This document shows positions 1 to 13,102 of a DNA stretch of 64,000 nucleotides, one piece after another. Positions within the stretch are counted from its first letter, which is position 1. Each line of letters starts with the position of its first letter. This DNA comes from Terebella lapidaria (taxonomy: Eukaryota; Annelida; Polychaeta; Terebellida; Terebellidae): NCBI GenBank assembly GCA_949152475.1, contig OX424564.1:28084165-28148164 (forward strand). The letters are read 5' to 3'. Below the pieces are notes generated by a model. That model made no database searches and was not told where the DNA came from. It saw nothing but the letters and a program-made list of their open reading frames with translations. The position numbers were made by a program, and so were the translations under genes.

Positions 1-2119
1 CAGTATAATGCATGGGGCATATAATTCATTACCTCGGAACATGGCCGAATCACTACATCCATCAAAACATGGTACGACGCATTTAAGTCATCAATATCAC
101 AGTTATTTCTTAGTGATGCTCTTTTTCCATTTCCATTCATATTCGGAAACCAGTTGTGCAGAAGAATGATTGCTTTCGGCAATGATAACTGATCGCTCCA
201 GGCACAGTGCATACAGGTTACTCGGAACATTGGCTGGTGTAATATCAGGCTATGATACAACAACAAATCCGTGATTTGAAAATTTTGAACTCATCATGTT
301 CCTGATATAAAACAGAAACTTAAGTGCATGTGACTGAGCAAACATGTCCAACAAAGGGAGTAAATAGACGTGGTGAATCAAGTCATTCACGCATTACGTC
401 CGACGCAAGGATTAATTAATCTGTCCAAGTCTTTGGACGAAAATTAATCAATACTTTTCAGGAGAAATGATCTACCGAACATAATCGTTAGCGAAGAATG
501 CATGATATAAATTAGTCTTCGCCGTGTTGACTACTTCTCATAGCGTCGTGTTTTGTTGTACTTCATTAACCCTCAACGAAATGGTAACAACCACCCTTAT
601 TGGATTATCGTGATTAATGTGATCCTGATTCTTGTAAGTCTAGGTTGAAGTAACGATCTAGTATCCTCAACACGAAATTCTAGACGATGTCTCATTTTTG
701 TAAAACAGAAATTGATATCAATTCGATCCTTGGGTCGTGAAATTGCATAAATAGGTGATTTTCCAATTAGTTACAGTAATATTTCCTTTTGATGAACGAG
801 TAGAAAACGAAAATGGTGAAATCTTGTGGATCTGTTCCATCATGCACATAAGAACTGTATCTGTGTCGGGTACAATACGCCATGGAAGTTTCAAGGCTAG
901 ATTTCGAAGTATGTAAGAAAGATAAAAGGAAAAATAACTGCATCCACAGACAACAAAACTAATGCATTATTAACGCCCAGTGACTCTTTGCTCAGTTCAT
1001 ATCACAACCAATGTTTTCTCCGGAAAAAGAAAACTATCCACAATCTTCAACGGATGTGAGCACTCGCTTGACCTGGAATTCATGAAAGCGAAAATGGTTC
1101 CACGTAGATAAGACCTTCCTTTTATGAAAGACGTTTAAGTTATGTGTAACACTGCCGGAGTAAAACTGTCAGTAGGTTGTATTTAATATCATGTTTCGCG
1201 GAATCGCAATAATAACGACGGGAAAATATAATGAGGAAACTTTGCATCAACTACTCTGTTCTTACCGCATATAAAGTATACGTATCTCACTCCATGGAAA
1301 CGGTATGGTGCCTGCTGTCAAGACAGTTTCACTTTCGAGTGAGAGGTAATTTATATCAGCCACCTTGTTATTGAATGATTGTTCATTAGTGCACACGAAG
1401 AAGCAATTATCGATACAAGTCTCTTAGTCAACAAGTTCGACTAGACCCGACACGCTCATGCGTGTGTGACCATCACTTATATTTTAATGACATTATATTA
1501 AATTATCAAGGAAATCGATTAAAGTTTAATCAATCTGAAGTGTACCTTCATCTCGCGTGATGACCTAAACTGAGTTCGGTGTAATCAACTGTAAATGGCA
1601 TCGACGCAATGCTTTGTTGTTACTGAGTTTGCAATATGTATGTGACGGCACGATGTACGTTTCAAAGTGAACCAGGGAGATGTTTATCAGACAAACCTTA
1701 ACTCCTTGACTGAAATGACTCGACACTCATGATAATTCGATGTTGGGTTCTCATAACAAGAGCTTGCCAATTACTGTACACCAGAATCGTTCCAGATTTT
1801 GAACCATGTCACGTTCAATGTGAGGAAAGTTACCCTCTGACAACAGTTTTATCCGAGGTACCATAATTTTAGCGACAGCGTGAATTCGTTCGAAAATTAT
1901 TGAAGACAATTATTGCACTTTTTGCATGGTGTGTTGCATGATAAATACATGTATATAGCTTCCATACAAGGTATTAATATTGTTCCTGAGATATCTATGA
2001 GATGTACCATTGTCACGAGAAACCTCTTACAATACAACCGCAATCGAAATAATAGCTAAATCAGTATCATATCAAGACGACATGAGCTATGTTGGATGGT
2101 GTGTCAGGATGGAAACATT
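1..2119. other. Intergenic or intronic DNA, no gene seen
   Basis: AT-rich sequence with stops in all frames at short spacing. I see no open frame of useful length, no repeat shared with the rest of the window and no RNA gene. Confidence 0.5.
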
Positions 2120-2186
2120 ACATACAATACTTAAATATTAGCTATATATATCTAATATATATAGCTAGTATTTAAGTATTGTATGT
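2120..2186. repeat. Near-perfect AT-rich hairpin
   Basis: The left arm begins ACATACAATACTTAAATA and the right arm ends with its reverse complement, TATTTAAGTATTGTATGT. About 19 of the outer 20 bases pair, and the centre is a run of TATA/AGCTATATA. The structure spans 67 bp. It could be a minimal MITE or an extruding cruciform. I see no clear target duplication. Confidence 0.75.
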
Positions 2187-3047
2187 CCACTGTGTGAGGG
2201 TAGTTCCCTCCTGTATGGAGTCATTTCTTTTGCATGTTTTGATTTTCTACGACAGTTTAAACACTCAACTGCGTAAATGTGTATTCATTGGGGGTCGATG
2301 GAGAAAAATACATAAAACGTGCTCTGTAAATACTGTAAATACACATAATATATAAAAGAATTATTCAAATGCATATATAATTGTACAGTATGTATGTATG
2401 CATGTATATGTATATGACATGTTGTCTTTTCAATTGATATCTGAATGCAAGACATGTACAAAAAATGCTCTGGCAGAGATCTTCATATAGGCCTCGTCAA
2501 TGCTTCGGTGTTTTTAAAAAATGAATGTATGTAAACTAATGTAAGTACAATTTCAACAATCATGGTGAAATACTGTATCATATTGCTCACCTCCTTGTGG
2601 CCATATATGACGGGGGAGGGGATATTTTTTTCTATCAGCTGCATCACAATCTTATGATTGACATTGGTTATATGTTGAAGATGAGGGATATTATTATGCC
2701 ATTTGGGTATTATTATGCCATTTGGGTAATATATTTACATGTCAGATGTATGCCGTGTGAAACGATACTGAATTGTTAATTTAGTACAAATAGATTTATA
2801 TGTTGACGACATATAGAGTAACGCTGAGTGACGACTGCACTCGTACTTCACGTCATGTATAAATAAGTATATCATTCCAAGTAACTCCCCTGTACCCATA
2901 TTTGGTATTCTGCAAATGTCTGCAAAACATCCCCGAAGTTCATCCGTTACGAGATATGTGACGAATTCTTATTTCCGGTTTGGCTCCTAGAGGTCGCATA
3001 TCGAGGCTGCCAGAAGAGCTACGACGTCCTGTGGTTTCTCAGATTAC
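2187..3047. other. No gene seen
   Basis: AT-rich, with short TATG-like runs near 2390-2410 and a small tandem duplication of a TATTATGCCATTTGGGTA motif near 2690-2728. The 60-residue frame across that duplication has no family signal. Confidence 0.4.
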
Positions 3048-3490
3048 CACCACCATGGAGCACCTATAAATATTGATAGCGAAGCGTCGACCTTTAGGCA
3101 GAGGAATTTTGCATCGGATACAACGTGCTTGTCAACAAAAGGCAGCCATAAAAAGCAATCGGAATCACCGTGCACGCTGCGCAATTGAATCAGTTTGATT
3201 CCGCTGGCATCCGCGGGGGGTTCTCTGTCGCATTTACTACTTTTCCGCCGATCTACCAGTTTAGTCCACCGTTCAACAAAGTTATGGTTTGTACAAGTAA
3301 ACTCGTTCGATAATTTCATGTTTTTTTCGCCATCGCCACAATGCACATTCATTACAACCTCAATAATCGAACAATTTCCACTGTCGGGCCGCGTTTCTCC
3401 AGAGTAATAAATAGGTTGGAATAATGCACCAATGTGGATGGATTTTCTTGTATATACACGCATGTTTCGTGTAATTGCTGCTGCAACATC
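3048..3490 (-). CDS. Putative internal exon, unknown protein
   Basis: The minus strand is open for about 160 codons, long for this AT-rich DNA. The frame is entered through a good acceptor-like sequence (pyrimidine-rich, ending TTGCAG, intron side 3491-3500) and left at a possible donor, GTAATC, at 3047-3042. The exon would be 443 nt. The encoded segment has several cysteines, including CGDGEKN and FTCTNHN contexts, and a charged middle part (DRRKSSKCDRE), and it has no membrane segment. I recognise no family. The ATG at 3532 precedes the acceptor and is probably not used. Neighbouring exons were not found, so this could be a chance open frame. Codon bias or transcript data would decide. Confidence 0.33.
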
Positions 3491-6400
3491 CTGCAAGCTA
3501 AACAACCACGTCCATTTGTGTAATTTCAACATGAATAAAATATTCCATTCATATAGAAGCCAGCCTAAAGTCCCATTTCATTAATGCAGATCACAAAGAC
3601 ATGAACTTTTAGAACTTACGTGTGCATGTAGTCCCCCACACTATCTGCTGTTGTGTCACGTGTACACGTAGTTCTAAGCCTTGTTAGTCCAAAACCAGAT
3701 CATGCTCGCCACTAGCTTGCGGTTTATGTTATTCCACACAGCTGTAGAAACATACTTCACAGAATACGATATACTGCCGATCATTATATCTCCTCGGGTT
3801 AATATCGACATGAAGCGATCAAGCTGCCAGTGTTTTCTCGGATATTTCCTGCCTAGAAGTATATTTTTTGCATCGGTTCATATCCTTTTGTATACGTTTA
3901 TTCAACTGCATTGCACTGTTCAGCTTGACAACGTTCTTAATTGTGTGGAAAAGTGATAAATCTCTTTGGTTATACCATAGCCAAAACATATTTATGCTCG
4001 CTTTTCCCCTAGTTTTATTGGCAGTTGTGTTCCTTCATTGAAAATTCACTCGTGGGTTTAACTTACGACCAGATTCAGTCGAACACCGTGAACAGTGAAA
4101 AAGAACAAATGTCTTCACGGTAATTTGTTTCTATTGTAGGTTGCATTTCTTTCTGGAAAGCCATTTTTGAATCCAACTTATGACCAGATCCAATCGAAAT
4201 TTCTCGACAGCGACACAAAGTAAGCCATTTCTATAATTCACTGCATTTCCCCAGAATCATCTAGTTACACAAATGTAACGGGAACACGAGAAAAAGAAGC
4301 TCGATAATTCCAATCTGCGCAAACAGAAATAGGCACGAACGGAAGAATGTTCAGGTCATTTTCTGACCACACTTCTCGTGGCATTGCATGACTTTTTCCA
4401 TCTCTATGCATTAAACAGATTGATCTTGAAACCCAGATTTTCTACTGATTCGCACGCACCTCGTTTCCGCACCTACTATTGTTCAGTCGTCATGGCTACT
4501 AATTTCGTTTTGTAAATGGATGGCACACCTCAAGAGGCAGCGGCTCATCGACATGCGCATGCCACGCGAGAGGATGAAGGTGACAAAATTGAACACACCT
4601 TAGTTGACGGTGTTTGCTCATGGTAATAGTCTTAATACCTCTCCCATTATGGAGAATATTACCCGGTGCCAGACAGTGTCTCCTATACTCGAGTTACGAG
4701 TGTTACGGATAAGTAGCTTTGCATAAAAACTATGTTTATCCTATGATCAATATCTGTATGACAATACCGCGATTTGTTCTTGATGGATCGATCAGACCTC
4801 CCATTGACAGCGTGTTTCCAGCACTAAAAATACACTTGAGAAATGCAGTTACAACCCGGCTGATTTCAACTGAATGACCCCATGGTACATCTAGGGAACA
4901 AGACGTGTACCCCTAAAGTGCACCCTCTGAAATATCAATTACATGGGACACGGGACATCCAAAGACGGCAGTTACATACCCTTCCTTTTGAAATAGCGAA
5001 GAACAAATAGGTACGTGTACCATGCAGTTCATCGTCTGAACTTATACTCAGTCTTCACCATTAGTGGAAAGCAGTTGCCTTTAGGAGTCGATTGCCTTAT
5101 GTAAATATGTTCGATGAAGTAACGGACGAAAAGGGACGCAAATGCAGAACTGTTTCGGATGTGGAGGGAGGATGCTGGAGGTAGTTGAGGTTGTCCCATA
5201 ACTGGAACCACTCCAAACGTTCAGCGGGAAATGATCTAAGGACGGCACAATGCGATGAGGTGATCGCACCCATCATCAATCTTGGGCGAGAGCTCTTCAC
5301 CGTTCACGCTGTATTGACGTCTGGAAAAATCACAGCTGATAGGGCCCAGTGCCATGAAATCATCGAACCCATTCCACCGTTGAACACTGGGTCACTGTGC
5401 CTTGCTCAACAGCTTATAACCACAGTCGATCACGTTTAGAGAGTCAACAAAAATAGAGAGTCGATAACCGGGGCATTTCAGTTATTTAGATTTGTCCGCA
5501 CATGTTTGCACCTGACACTGTCCATTCTAGACTGGGAAGGAAAGAAAAATATGCAGACGCATATTTGCATGAATCAACAACACTGAATATTGGAAACACG
5601 GACTTTCATCAAAGCAACGCGAAGTTGTTTACAACATAATTTATCAATCCCCATCTTCTTTCAGGATGTGAATTCATTTATTCGGGTGGCAATAAGTTAC
5701 ATGGTATTTACAGAATAATATGAGTGCAATTAAATATGAATACACTATGCCGTCAAAGGACCACATCAAAATACACATATTCCTAACACAACGTATAGCA
5801 AATTTTCTACACGCCTCCAAAGAACATCATACATTATGGCGATATGCGATTTCCAAGATCTACAAAACAAGAAACCCTCAATCATCGAAACTAAGAAGGC
5901 AAACTAAACAAAATTACATAATCAGTTTACCAGAACCTTAAAACATTATCTGGAGTTTCCTTCTAGGCCTTAAGCCTACTATCACTAATAACTACAATAA
6001 TGCCATTAACAGATTATACCAGATAACATATAGTCAATATTATTGGTGACCTGGATATTCATCACTTGACATTGTTCTATGCGCAAAACATCAATCGTGA
6101 TCACCTATCAATCAGAACTATGTATGCCTAAGATAATTATCACATTATTGTCGTGCACGTACACATTCATCAGTGCGCTGTGTAAGTTTCCCTTTTTGTT
6201 TTGCCAATTGATATATGCCGTTGTTCGCACAGTGCCCAGTTTTGCTGGAAGTCCATCATACCCATCGTCATTGACAAAGGTTGTGTTATATCGGAGACCC
6301 TTGAGTATTGCCGTATCATGAATAAGGTATGAACGACACTGGCATAGTTGCTGGCATATTTCCTATCAGTATTTGACCAAGACAAATATGGCATGGAGTG

Positions 6401-6932
6401 TAGGAGACTTTTTACCGAGAAAAAAAATCACCAGAAGAGGACTTGGAACCAGACAAATTCAATCAGTATATCTCGAGGTCTCCCTGAATTTTATTACATC
6501 AGTTTCGCAAGGAAAGTGGCAGTCACACCCAGGATTTCGACGACCAATTCCTCTGCATGGCCACCCTCATTGGTAGTTGAAAGTCGATTGCGTTTTGAAT
6601 GTGGCCAGATGTTTTCATCTTAGCAGCGGAAGAAAATCAGGTTGTCCCAGTGATTGTGATAATGTTGTATTCCATGTTATGGTGTTTGAAAAAGGGTTTC
6701 CCCAGACATTCCCCAAGTACATAGAGCGGCACAGATAGATGTGCGTAGATAAACATAACAAAACACAGGAAACCACGCGAGAAAAAAGACGATAATTCAT
6801 GGAAGTCGTGAGCAGTCACATCGAGAGGATTATATCACTGTGTCTGAACGTAGTACTAGTAATTCTTCAATGTCTTTATCTGAAAAAAAAGACGGGCAAG
6901 TAATTATATTGACATCTCTTTTTGGCATATCT

Positions 6933-6949
6933 GGGGGGGGGGGGGGGGG
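6933..6949. repeat. G17 homopolymer
   Basis: Seventeen consecutive G. On either strand it is a potential quadruplex-forming or slippage-prone tract. A C18 tract lies about 440 bp downstream, so the two are complementary and could pair as an inverted repeat. Confidence 0.85.
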
Positions 6950-7385
6950 CACCAGAATACATGTACAAGGTATTCTGGCGACGGAATGCCGAGCCTTGGA
7001 ATTGAGCTCCACTCAACGGTGACCATCATGGATCCAACTCGCATACTAAATTGGCCAACCCGACATTCAAGACTGTCATTGAATGATGCTTTACGCGCCA
7101 CAGCTACCATAAATATATACACAAAAATTAGTGACAATCATGCGAAATGAAACACGGGAGATCGCTAATTGGCTGTTGCAGCGGGAGGCGACCTTGGTCG
7201 CTTTAGAGACAGGAAACAACATTCAAACATGTGACGGAAATCACGACAACGTTAGAACGGCTTTCTGGGAAGGTGTGATCGTATGGAAAAGTCCCTGGCG
7301 CTGCCGGAAATTCAAGCTCCAGGCATTGACGGAAGTACTCTTTATCAACACAAAAAGTGTTGTTTATGTTTTTCCATGGTTTCTG

Positions 7386-7403
7386 CCCCCCCCCCCCCCC
7401 CCC
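7386..7403. repeat. C18 homopolymer
   Basis: Eighteen consecutive C, the complement of the G17 tract at 6933. Length at such tracts is often unreliable in assemblies. Confidence 0.85.
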
Positions 7404-9229
7404 ATAATTATGATTATTAGGCAGAGGAGAGGAAATGCTTCGAATAAAGGTAAATAGCCTTCTAGTAAATTCAATTAATGATACAATTAAAATGGTCTTC
7501 TATTTGTGTTTCGTTTGGAATGTTTCGCTTTCGGAATCTGCATAGAATGGTGCTTCTTTGCCCGAGGGCCCGTTTTGTGGCATCGGGCTCTGCGTTGTCG
7601 GTAGCGGTTGGACAACTGATTGGAATGAGACATACTTGTATTCGGCCACGGAGGAATTGCGATTAATTCCACCGTGTTGGCTTTGACCTTTTAAAGTATT
7701 TCCGAGTGGCTCCACAAATCAGTCCATCGAGACGCAGCGTCTCCAGAAAACAATGAATCAACGGCGATTTTCTTTGCCCATGTATCAAAAAGCTCGATCC
7801 CAACGGGAATGATTATATGCAATAATTTTTACATTACGAGCATCGCATGGTTATGCTGCCATAAGCAAGTGAATTTACATCATGATCAGGTAGGAATGCA
7901 CATGAATGCCACATAAAGAATTGTAAAACGGTGAAATATCATGACAGCTCAGAAGATCACACAGCAGTTATGACTACCTTTTTCACTGTAAATTGTCTAA
8001 AAGGCGTCAGACGTGTTTCACTTTGCGAAATATGTTACGATAATATTTCAAGATTTAATTTCCGTCTGCTAAAAGTACTGTTTTGTGTCTGAGTTGTCGG
8101 TCAAAAGGTGCGCACCTGCGAGACTTGAGCAAATATTCTTGCGTCTGGTGGTGGGGCGACGGTACCAAATCCGAGACACACATTGGAGGCTTCATCCCAA
8201 TTAATAGCTATTACTCCAATTCTAGACGAATGATACGTTGCTTTGAGGTTTCAGATGTATAAAGCAGGGTGCTGGGCACGGAAGCGCGTGTGTTACCTAG
8301 TGCCGAGCGTACGATGGTCTTTTTCTCGGCATGCTATGAAATAACGTTGTAAGATGCTGGGCTTCAATGTGATTGGTCTCTTGTCATATTTAGCTAACAC
8401 TAACGTGCGCGTATGAAATTACCCAGCAGTAGGAAGTTCACATTGCTGCCGGAAAGGATTGTGACACATATTGCGCAATTTTATTTGCCCGAACATCCCC
8501 TTATGAGCTTAAATCAATATACATGCAAGGCGTGTTAAGCCTAATTAGTAGCTATTTGTATGCTCCTATGAGCGTTCATCGGCCAGACTTAACCCCGTCA
8601 TATGTTACGATCATATAAAGTTATTGTGCGTTATTACTAGGACAAATAAAGCAATAATTCACATCTATTAAGCGACGAAGTATGGGATTACCTTGGCAAT
8701 TATGCTGACAAGAGTTCCCCGCTGATGGCCATTAAGGTCTGAGGATGGCGAGCCGCGGCCAACTCATTAAAGAATAAAATCCCCACTCATCACCAGCCGT
8801 CGTACTCAGGATTTTTCCCCCGAGATTTTTATCCGATTTGGTGAGCTGATATCCGTCGTTCCTCTTTCCCTGTTAGCACGTGGAATGAGAGAAACTACAC
8901 CGGTATCCAATTATAGTATCAGATGGGGAATCACTGAGGAAACGGAACATTCAGTGCTTTAAATTGCTTCCCAAATTCCATTAATGAATAGATATGTTGA
9001 TAAAACGCAGCATACATGTAAACCAGAGGAAAGTTTATTCCGTTTTTGATCTTTTTAACTTCCGCCTCTTCTGTTCAGTTTCGCTACCCCTTATGTCGTT
9101 CCATTTGCCCCTGTCTGAGGAAGTTTTTTGTTCACTGGCATTCACCATTGAAGACATTCGCTGCTTCCTTAAACTCTTTACCTTTCTTGAAAACCCGTAA
9201 TCAGATTAGTCTGGCGTCATTTCACGTAG

Positions 9230-9720
9230 TCCCCCGCGCGCGCTGAGTACCTATTTCTGAGTCCCGTGGGTGGAGGAGGGAGACGTTCCGCTCGCTCGTG
9301 CCGCTGTCGTCTTGGCCAACTGCAGTTTCGACTTGTGCGTCCGATGCGTCGTCTTCGCTAGACTTTGTCGTCGCGGGATCGACCACGAAGTAAGTGGCGA
9401 ACATTGGGGGCGGAGTGCGATCGGTAGCGATTTCGTTGGCCGCCTCGGTCGTGGACGCCAGTGCCTCAGACTTGCAAGGGCGACGCTCTATCTCTCTCGG
9501 TAATTCGGGGGATATCCCCTTCCCAACGCCGGGGCAAATACTGCACGGGGGATGGACATCCCTCGAGAGCTGAGCGTTGATTATTGTGTTAGCGGAAGAA
9601 TAACGAACACACGGCGGGGTATTTAGCGATGGTGGCTATCGACGGGCGACGGTAGCGCGTGGGGATGGATGGGGGTGGAGCTTTCAGGGGCGTGTGTTTT
9701 TATCACAGGGGCACACTTCA
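9230..9720. promoter_or_regulatory. CpG-rich patch, possible promoter/first exon
   Basis: This patch is clearly richer in G+C and CpG than its surroundings (CGCGCGCGC at about 9236, then many CG dinucleotides through 9720). A good splice-donor sequence, GAA|GTAAGT, follows at about 9391 on the plus strand. A 77-codon plus-strand frame (9270-9503) covers the patch but runs through that donor and has no known domain. A CpG-rich promoter with an untranslated first exon is the simplest reading. Strand and downstream gene are unknown. A GC-rich repeat fragment is the alternative. Confidence 0.3.
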
Positions 9721-10628
9721 GACTTCCAGTGGTCTATCACGAGCCGATCTCATGGCTACATAGCGTCTGCACGTGTGCGGGGAGTGAGAAGGCGTTCCTA
9801 TGATATATATATATAGACTTGTATATATATAGACTTGTTCAAACTGTTCTCGCTGGCGTAGGAGAGGATTATTAATTGCAAATTAGATATTATTTTCTAA
9901 ACATCTCGTGTCAAAATGAAAAAATAATCCTATCATGATGAGAATACCTGGTATAAATGCGTCGCGCGCTGCTGTGTTGGCTGTCTAACACCCTTTGGCA
10001 AGGTGTGCATCACAATGTGTCTCGGTTCACTCAGTCGTACAAATGAGTACCCGATTGGCAGTGTTTGCTAATGTACGTGTGACTTAGTCATCTTGCGCCA
10101 AAGGCTGCAACATATAGGCGATTGTCAATGGACGGTGGTCGGAAAGTGGTTCACGCCATAAAATCAGGGATAATAATTGTAAAGCGCTGTGATAATATTG
10201 GAAAACGTTGAAAAGCGCTATATAAAAACAGGTTGCTTACAGGTTGCTTTGAGATTCCGATTAGTTTTAATTGATTGTTACACAATTCGTAATACTATTA
10301 GATATACAGTAGAAAAAAAACTGTATCCCACAGACTATGACAATGCTGGTGAGGCGTGGCTTCGTACAATTGTGTGATCAGGTATTTTTTGTCCAAAAAT
10401 GCGTCGTTTGAGGTTTTTAATTTGTATCTTTGAAACATTGTTGTATTGGTAGTAGTCGATCAAAACTAATATCTTTTTATATGAAATGTTTTTGATGATT
10501 CATTTTCCACAGTGTATGTTTTATTACAAATGATTATATTTTCAACCGTCCCATTTTATTTCCACATATGGTGACCTTATGCGTGATTTACCACTGTCTG
10601 AACGGTTCTCCCTATCAGATACCTACAT
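9721..10628. other. No gene seen; short TA repeat
   Basis: The stretch contains a TATATATATA run with a duplicated TATATAGACTTG unit at about 9802-9838. Otherwise it is AT-rich with no convincing frame. Confidence 0.4.
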
Positions 10629-10629
10629 T

Positions 10630-11840
10630 GAACGTTGATACAATTTGCACCATCTGTCAAATCCATCACGCAATGAAATGGGACACGCAATGCAATTCCA
10701 TTCTCTTCCCACGGAACATGGATATGTAGCTGACGGGAAATTCAAAAAGGTGATATTTTACACGAGTATTAATTTCGCTCTTTGCATAATTATCACGTCC
10801 AGGTACGTGTGGAAATATGATCCACTCTCTGGGTTTCATTTTCACTCATTTGGCTTCCACGCATGGGAGTTTCACCAGGAGAGTTACGCATTCCATAAGT
10901 GTTGATTAATCCACTTCCATAGCAGTGCATTTCCTCGCACTGTGGCTTCGGTGTTCCTAGATACACTTATTAGGAGAAAGACATTTGACAGCGGGATGAT
11001 AGGTAGGAGAGAAAAACAACAATGGCTTCTGACATTATTCATCACGTCACTGCTAAGCACATTGGGGAAAAACAGACAGCTACATGTAGGTTTTCTCATG
11101 GGAAATACCCCTGAAAAGATGAAAGATACATGGCAACATTATGCAATCATCCAGTTTCCCGGTAATGAATATACTGTAACCATTTCTTGGGAGTGAAAGC
11201 TGTAGTTATGTTAAGTTGCTTCTCAACTAAACCTTCAACACATTTCAAAGACTATGTCTGAATGTAAACGAGATATCTATAACAGCCACTTATCTTTCAA
11301 GACCTTACAAATGTCTACGTACATGTATGTAGGTCGTATAATGATTATGCCATGTCGAAAAATTGATTGGTACCGATATATTAATTGGAACTAACGCCTC
11401 ACATTGAGATGCTTCAACATGACTCAATTTACGAAGATTTAAATAACGCAAACCAGTTGAAGTAAGTATCAACCTATTACCACCAAAACAATTGGGCTCT
11501 GATAACGCTAATAGCAAACCTAATATACAATATTTTAGAATAGATACAAAGTCGGACCAAACAGTTTATCGGATGACACACTGACGTCATCAGAGGCAGA
11601 CAGTGCGTAAAATTTAGTTGTTCCAGCTGTATCCTGTTAAATCAATATGCAACTGCCCAACAACCTACCGAAACAACCTTGAAATCCGAAACAAACCCTA
11701 AGGAATAGATGTATGACAAATAGAAGCACACGTGGAGTCGAACTATGTTCCTAACAATATAACTTGATCAATATGTTCGATAATGGTGACCGTAATCCAC
11801 CCTGCGCAGTGTAGGACGATTTCGTTTCGTCACGATACTC
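10630..11840 (+). repeat. Direct-repeat block, copy A (decayed gene unit)
   Basis: This block aligns in the same order and orientation with 12190-13530. Shared landmarks are AGGTACGTGTGGAAATATGA, TTGATTAATCCAC, CATTGGGG-AAAAACAGACA, a stretch beginning AAGTATCAA, AATCCGAAACAAACCC, and TTCGATAATNNTGACCGTA. Parts recur at 18.4, 30.2 and 38.4 kb. Within it, 10942-11196 is an 84-codon frame. Its last 30-odd codons (GNTPEKMKDTW...YTVTI, then stop) are kept as protein in copy B with the stop in nearly the same place. That suggests a duplicated terminal exon, but no full gene can be built. Confidence 0.6.
11459..11573. repeat. Diverged copy of the ~122-bp short repeat
   Basis: It begins near AGTAAGTATCAACC and ends near GACACACTGA, resembling along its length the repeat inserted in the retrotransposon at 47300-47421 and the copy at 56099-56224. 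A further diverged copy lies near 13165-13290 at the equivalent position of the next block, so this insertion predates that block duplication. Confidence 0.5.
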
Positions 11841-11849
11841 TATAAATGT

Positions 11850-12170
11850 ATTACCGGCCCACTTGCCCACCCGCACTGAAAACCTATACAAACGGGCCAT
11901 TCCTGAACTTGATGAGAGATATGCTCGCTGTGATAAGAATCTGCTGCGGAGGTTGGAGGTTGGAATTCTGCGCTAAATTATTAGTTTTTCCAGTGAAAAG
12001 TTTATGACCCTCACTTTGTTCGTGAAAACGTCATCGTTGGCTATACAACCTCAAACAGGGTGTGATCACTTATCCATATAACTTGATCAAAAGATGCATT
12101 GTCGTTTGCGAAGATTATCTTATTACTTAGTTGGTACTGAAAAAATTGACGGCAGTGGGTGCCAAAGGAA
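11850..12170 (+). pseudogene. Decayed coding fragment, unknown family
   Basis: A plus-strand frame at about 11840-11976 reads through AIPELDERYARCDKNLLRRL and then a stop. The homologous place near 14300-14370 reads AIPALGERHARCDKKLLHRL. Further on, in a shifted frame, KFMTLT-like and TFMNLT-like segments also match between the two copies, as does a segment beginning YN(L/Q)xxRCIV. Protein-level conservation with scattered stops indicates a duplicated coding sequence now decayed. I do not recognise the family. Confidence 0.4.
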
Positions 12171-12179
12171 AGAATATCG

Positions 12180-13071
12180 AATGCATGATTTCACGAGGGT
12201 ATTAATTGGCTCTTTGCATAATTATGACGTCCAGGTACGTGTGGAAATATGACCCTTTTTGTAGGTTTCTTAATCATTCCAAAGGTGTTGATTAATCCAC
12301 GTCCATGTTGCAGTGCATTTCCTCGCATTAGGGCTTTGGTGCTCGTAGATCCACTTATTGTGAGAAAGAAATTGACAACAGGATGATAAGTACAAGGAAA
12401 CAAAAGTGTGTTCTGACATTATTCATCAGCACACTTCTAAGGACATTGGGGGAAAAACAGACAAGCTACATGTAGGTTTTCTCATGAAAAATACTCCTGA
12501 AAAGATGAAAGATACATGGGAACATTTTGCAATCAACCTGTTTCCGTGTAATGGATATACTGTTACCATTTTTTTGAAGTGAAAGCGGTAGTAACACAAA
12601 CAAGTTTGTTCAAGAGGGCTGGATCAGTGGTGTTATATATGCCTCTGTACACTGGAGCTGGTATCAAACCTCAAGTCAAAAATATCGGTTCACTGGCGAG
12701 TCAATTGATACTTCAAGTCAACAACAGGCGATCGACGGAATAGCCAATACCTACTCATGAATGCACTGATATCCAGTCTCCTCTTGGGATCAAGTTTGAC
12801 CATGCCACTGTCGGCCTGAATCATCACGGTCCTCTCCCAGGACAATTTGCACATTGATGACAAAAGGGACAATGTGGGATTTGACAGTTATCTATTGGAT
12901 TTGTTTGGATCCTCTCGTGAAAACAAGGTCACGAGGTACAAAAGTTGTTCCTGAAAAAAAAAAAATCCACACAATGCCCAAGGTCATCTATGAATGTAAC
13001 TGATATGTCTATAATAGACAGTTATCTTTTGTGACCATACAAATATCGACATTATCGACACGACATTACAA

Positions 13072-13102
<31 letters not shown>

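Larger units (their letters stand above)
3500..9220. other. Long stretch without a convincing gene
   Basis: Only short frames of 60-108 codons occur, overlapping on both strands without splice-consistent borders or family motifs. The stretch holds two long homopolymers (listed separately) and scattered A/T runs. I see no transposon ends. It may be intron or intergenic DNA. Confidence 0.4.
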
